Shown one piece after another: positions 61,033-64,000 of a stretch of DNA of 64,000 nucleotides. Position numbers and translations under genes: made by a program. Numbering within the stretch: position 1 is the stretch's first letter; every line of letters begins with the position of its first letter. Below the pieces are notes generated by a model. That model was not told the DNA's origin, searched no databases, and was given only the letters and a program-made list of their open reading frames with translations. Source of the stretch: Ustulina deusta (Eukaryota > Ascomycota > Sordariomycetes > Xylariales > Xylariaceae); NCBI GenBank assembly GCA_023159155.1, contig JAJNNX010000043.1, positions 434,001 to 498,000 on the forward strand, read 5' to 3'.

Positions 61033-62710
61033 CTATTAATATATAAAATATTTATTTTAATTTTTTTTAAGCCTAGCTAACTAATATAAATAAAAATAAA
61101 TATTTTATATAATATAATAAAAAGATTATTTAATAATAATAAAAAGATATAACCTAAAAATTTATAAAGTATTTTTTTAAAATAATAATACTAATTAAAT
61201 AAGCTTATTTAATTTAAAACTATAAATTTTTAGTAATAATATAAATTTTAGAATACTATTATTTAAAGCTTTTTAGAACTAAGTTTTTTATAATAATTAA
61301 TTATTAAGCTTTATTATATTTTTTAAATAAATAAATTTTATTAATATAATAAATATACTAAGCTAATTTTTTATTAAACTTTAATATTATTTTTTAATAC
61401 TAACTAAAATAAAAAAATATAGTAACTAATGTTTTATAAAAAAAATAGCTAAACTTTTTATAATTAAAACTAAAAAAACTAAAATAATAATAATAATATT
61501 AGTTCTATTTAATAAAATATTAAGTTTTATATTAACTATAAACTTTTTATTTAATACTTTTTAAAAAGCTAATTTAATAAACTTAATTAAATAAAAAAAC
61601 TAGCTATAAAATCTAAAAAATAAAAATAAAAAGCTATATATATTTAAAATTATTTTAAATAGAACTATTTCTTTTTATAGTTTTAATTTAAAAAGTTTAT
61701 ATATTTTTAATTATTATATATTAAAATTAATATAAAACAATTAAAATATTAAAATAAAAATATTATTAGTTTTATTTAAAATATAATTATAAATAATATA
61801 TATATAATTATTATAACTATAAAAAAAATAAAATATTATAAAATAAAATTTCTGGTTTTTTTTATTTATTATTTATATTAGCTATAATATAGCAATATAT
61901 AATAATAAATAATAAAAATATACTATCTAACTAATAAAGTTATAATTATATATAAATATTTATAAATAAGTTTAGCTGTTTAATTATAATTTTATTTAGT
62001 AAAAAAATAAATATTATAAAGTTACTAGTTATATAATATTATAAAACTTTATATAGATTTTTTAGTATATTAGATATATAAATATTAAATAATATAAAAC
62101 TATTTATTTTTAAATTTATAATAATAATTAATAGTTTTATAAATATTAAGTACTATTTTAGTAATACTTATTACTTTTAGACCTAAAAAATAATAAAATT
62201 AATTAATTAGGAACTAGACTAATAATTTTATTTTTATATTAATAAATATTAAAACAACTAGAATATTTTTTTTTTTTTTTTAGATTTTATATATAATTCT
62301 TTATAATATTTATTAATTAATATATTATTATTAAAAATAGTAATAAAAATTAAAATATAAAACTTTTTAATAATAAATATTAGTAAAACTATTATAGATT
62401 TTAATACTAAATAATAAACGTTTGAACTAGTTTATTAAACCCAAAATATTTAGAAAATAACATATAATATAGCAACTTTTATATAAAAATAATATAAGCT
62501 ATAAATTAATAAAAAAAAAATGCTTAATAAATTTTAAAATAAAAAATAAAATCTTTTTAAAAAAAAAAGCTTTATAATACAAGTATTAATTATTAGATTA
62601 GACTTTTAATTAGTTAGACTTTTTAAAATCTTAAAAAAACAAAGATTTAGTTATATTTTTAATTTGTTTAATTTTTATAAAATAAAAAACTTGTTTTATA
62701 TTAATTAATA

Positions 62711-64000
62711 TTATGGACCAACAAGCATACGGCTTGGTGGGGGACCTAGCGCGGGTCTGCATACGGCTTAATCGCGTGGCGGTGGTTCCCGAGGCGGACA
62801 ACCCAAGGGCGCTATAGTTACGTAACAAATCACGTAATAAATTACTGCCAAAAAGAAAATAATTAATAGAATTACTAAAAGTAACTAAATAATTAACAAA
62901 ATTACTAAAAGTAATTAAGTAATAAATAGAATTACTTATAGTAACTAAGTAATAATTAGGCAAAGGGCCGTAATTATAATTAATAAAAAAGAAAAAATAG
63001 CTATAAAAGTTATAAATATATTTGTTATATCTACTTTAAATAGTTTTTTTTTTACTATTTAATCTAAGCATTTATTTAGTTTTTAGAACTTTAAATAAGA
63101 ATAATTTCTTAATATTAATAATAACTTGTTAATTAAACCTGCTTATATACTTTTGATCTTTTTATTAAATAAATACCTCTGTTACTACAATACTACAGCA
63201 AACTGCTATATTAGCTTGTCTAATATAGTAGGGTTGTTATATTTTGAATAATTGTTATTCAGGCCAAAATTTATTTTTAAGCAAGTTTAACTATTGATCT
63301 AATAGTATTTTAAGAACTAATTATAATAATAGTATAAAACATGCTTAATAACTTATAAGTATATATTAAATAACTTAAGTTAGCTAATAAATAACTTAAA
63401 AATTAGGTTAAAAGTACACTTAAGCTAAAGCGTTATAAAATAACTTAACTAATAAAGTTTAATAAAATTTAAGTATACTTTAATAAGTTTATTATCTAAG
63501 TCTAAACTTATATTTAATACTACTAAAACAATTTTAGCAATAAAAAGGATAAAGTCCTATGTACGGCTAGATTTCTTACAAGAAATGCACTAAAGTAGTT
63601 CGAACTAATAATAAAAAATTATATAAAACAAAAAGAGTTAAATTAAAAAAAAGATATAAAAGTAGCGTTTAAAGACCTAAACACATTTAAAAAAGCATTT
63701 AATAATATATATAGAAATCCAGAAAAAGAATAACAAGCCAAACAAAAATTAATAAATATACGCTAAAAAAAAGCAATATACAAGTATATAATAGAATTTA
63801 AAAAAGTTTTAGCACAAACTACTTAGTTTAACAAAAATATATTTATAATAGTATTCTATAATAAACTTAAAAAAAAAGTCTAGAACAAACTATATAAGAA
63901 TAAAAAACTAAACAACCTTATAAACTATATTGCTAAAGCTATTAAGATTAATAATAAACTTTATAAATAATAATAATAAAAAAAGTAATAAAATATAATT
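62711..64000 (+). mobile_element. Partial Ty3/gypsy element with gag relic, runs off the window
   Basis: Family-A sequence stops at about 62710. A GC-rich patch (62713-62820) follows, then a 30-base tandem repeat (about 62860-62950), then AT-rich leader. From about 63520 plus-strand fragments read like a gypsy capsid (Retrotrans_gag): CTARFLTRNALKWFE-like spacing (here DKVLCTARFLTRNALK then FEL), VAFKDLNTFKKAFNNIYRNP, KYIIEFKKVLAQTT, FYNKLKKKV and AIKINNKLYK up to 63968. Stops interrupt the frame. The 5' LTR boundary is uncertain; the GC patch may be part of it. Pol would lie beyond 64000. Confidence 0.65.
62860..62950. repeat. 30-base tandem repeat, about three units
   Basis: Units follow the pattern AGAATTACTAAAAGTAAC plus about 12 AT-rich bases, and recur at about 62857, 62887 and 62917 with few differences. 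The minus-strand frame through them shows the period as a ten-residue repeat (YYLVTISNSI, YYLITFSNFV, NYLVTFSNSI). This reflects the DNA repeat and not a protein under selection. Confidence 0.7.

Larger units (their letters stand above)
56490..62710 (+). mobile_element. Ty3/gypsy family A, copy C (both ends missing)
   Basis: It aligns in direct orientation with about 39905-43590 of the intact copy. Two copia-type insertions (58045-60200 and 60731-61032) split it, and the family-A sequence resumes exactly after each target duplication. It stops at about 62710, where an unrelated sequence starts, so the 3' end is either lost or lies beyond the window. Copies B and C lie in opposite orientation and form a multi-kilobase imperfect palindrome centred on the 56076-56490 pocket. 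Confidence 0.7.

Noticed and set aside
60830..61039. 69-residue frame in the solo LTR
   Set aside because: It spans the LTR end and target duplication, so it is not a gene.
62860..62950. CRISPR-like array
   Set aside because: The units are contiguous without unique spacers and the genome is fungal. It is a simple tandem repeat.
62631..62963. 110-residue frame on the minus strand with ten-residue repeats
   Set aside because: It crosses the junction of two elements, and its repetition comes from a 30-base DNA tandem repeat.
1..64000. Organellar or bacterial origin suggested by the AT-rich blocks
   Set aside because: Spliced nuclear-type genes, LTR elements with target duplications and RIP-type dinucleotide loss point to nuclear fungal DNA.

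Overview
This window is nuclear DNA of a filamentous ascomycete (Pezizomycotina, probably Sordariomycetes; the species cannot be told). The reasons are short 50-140 base introns with GT...AG ends and CTAAC-type branch points, a typical fungal gene set, promoters rich in TACCTA motifs, and blocks of extremely AT-rich, ATG-depleted DNA. Those blocks look like old retrotransposons destroyed by RIP (repeat-induced point mutation, C-to-T mainly at CpA).

Layout: (1) 1-9608 is AT-rich. It holds an unidentified degenerate block (1-about 5590) and then a 5'-truncated Ty3/gypsy element, called family A here, whose 3' LTR ends at 9608. (2) 9609-30991 is a gene island of normal base composition: an F-box-like/TPR protein (10612-11808, +), a secreted GH5 glucan 1,3-beta-glucosidase (14745-16147, +, 4 exons), tRNA-Gly(GCC) (17027-17097, -), S-adenosylmethionine synthetase (17763-19098, -, 3 exons), the GPN-loop GTPase Gpn3 (21351-22389, +, 2 exons), an APQ12-like nuclear envelope protein (22760-23474, -, 2 exons), and a secreted sedolisin/tripeptidyl peptidase (24352-26745, -, 6 exons). 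The right edge decays into two relics: a scrambled CbxX/CfxQ-type multi-AAA ATPase pseudogene (27532-29415) and a fragment with an in-frame TGA (30029-30803). (3) 30992-64000 is AT-rich nested retrotransposons.

The nest can be read from LTR pairs and target duplications. An inverted family-A copy (B, from 30992) was hit by a complete family-A copy (31585-44224, target GTTTT). That copy was hit in its 5' LTR by another Ty3/gypsy element (31723-38507, 225-base LTRs, target TAAAC). Copy B was also hit by a minus-strand Ty1/copia element (46442-53740, 303-base LTRs, target ATAAT). A third family-A copy, C (about 56490-62710), carries a short gag-only copia-like element (58045-60200, 305-base LTRs, target TTATA) and a well-preserved solo LTR (60731-61032, target CTATT). 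A last Ty3/gypsy relic with a gag region runs off the right end.

The island genes do not form one pathway. Three are conserved core genes (SAM supply, RNA polymerase II assembly/import, nuclear envelope) and two encode secreted hydrolases (wall glucan and protein). No new enzymatic system was found. The most unusual items are the inverted-segment AAA pseudogene, the GC-retaining hairpin-rich LTRs, the gag-only element with a repeated palindrome, and the F-box-like/TPR-clamp fusion.
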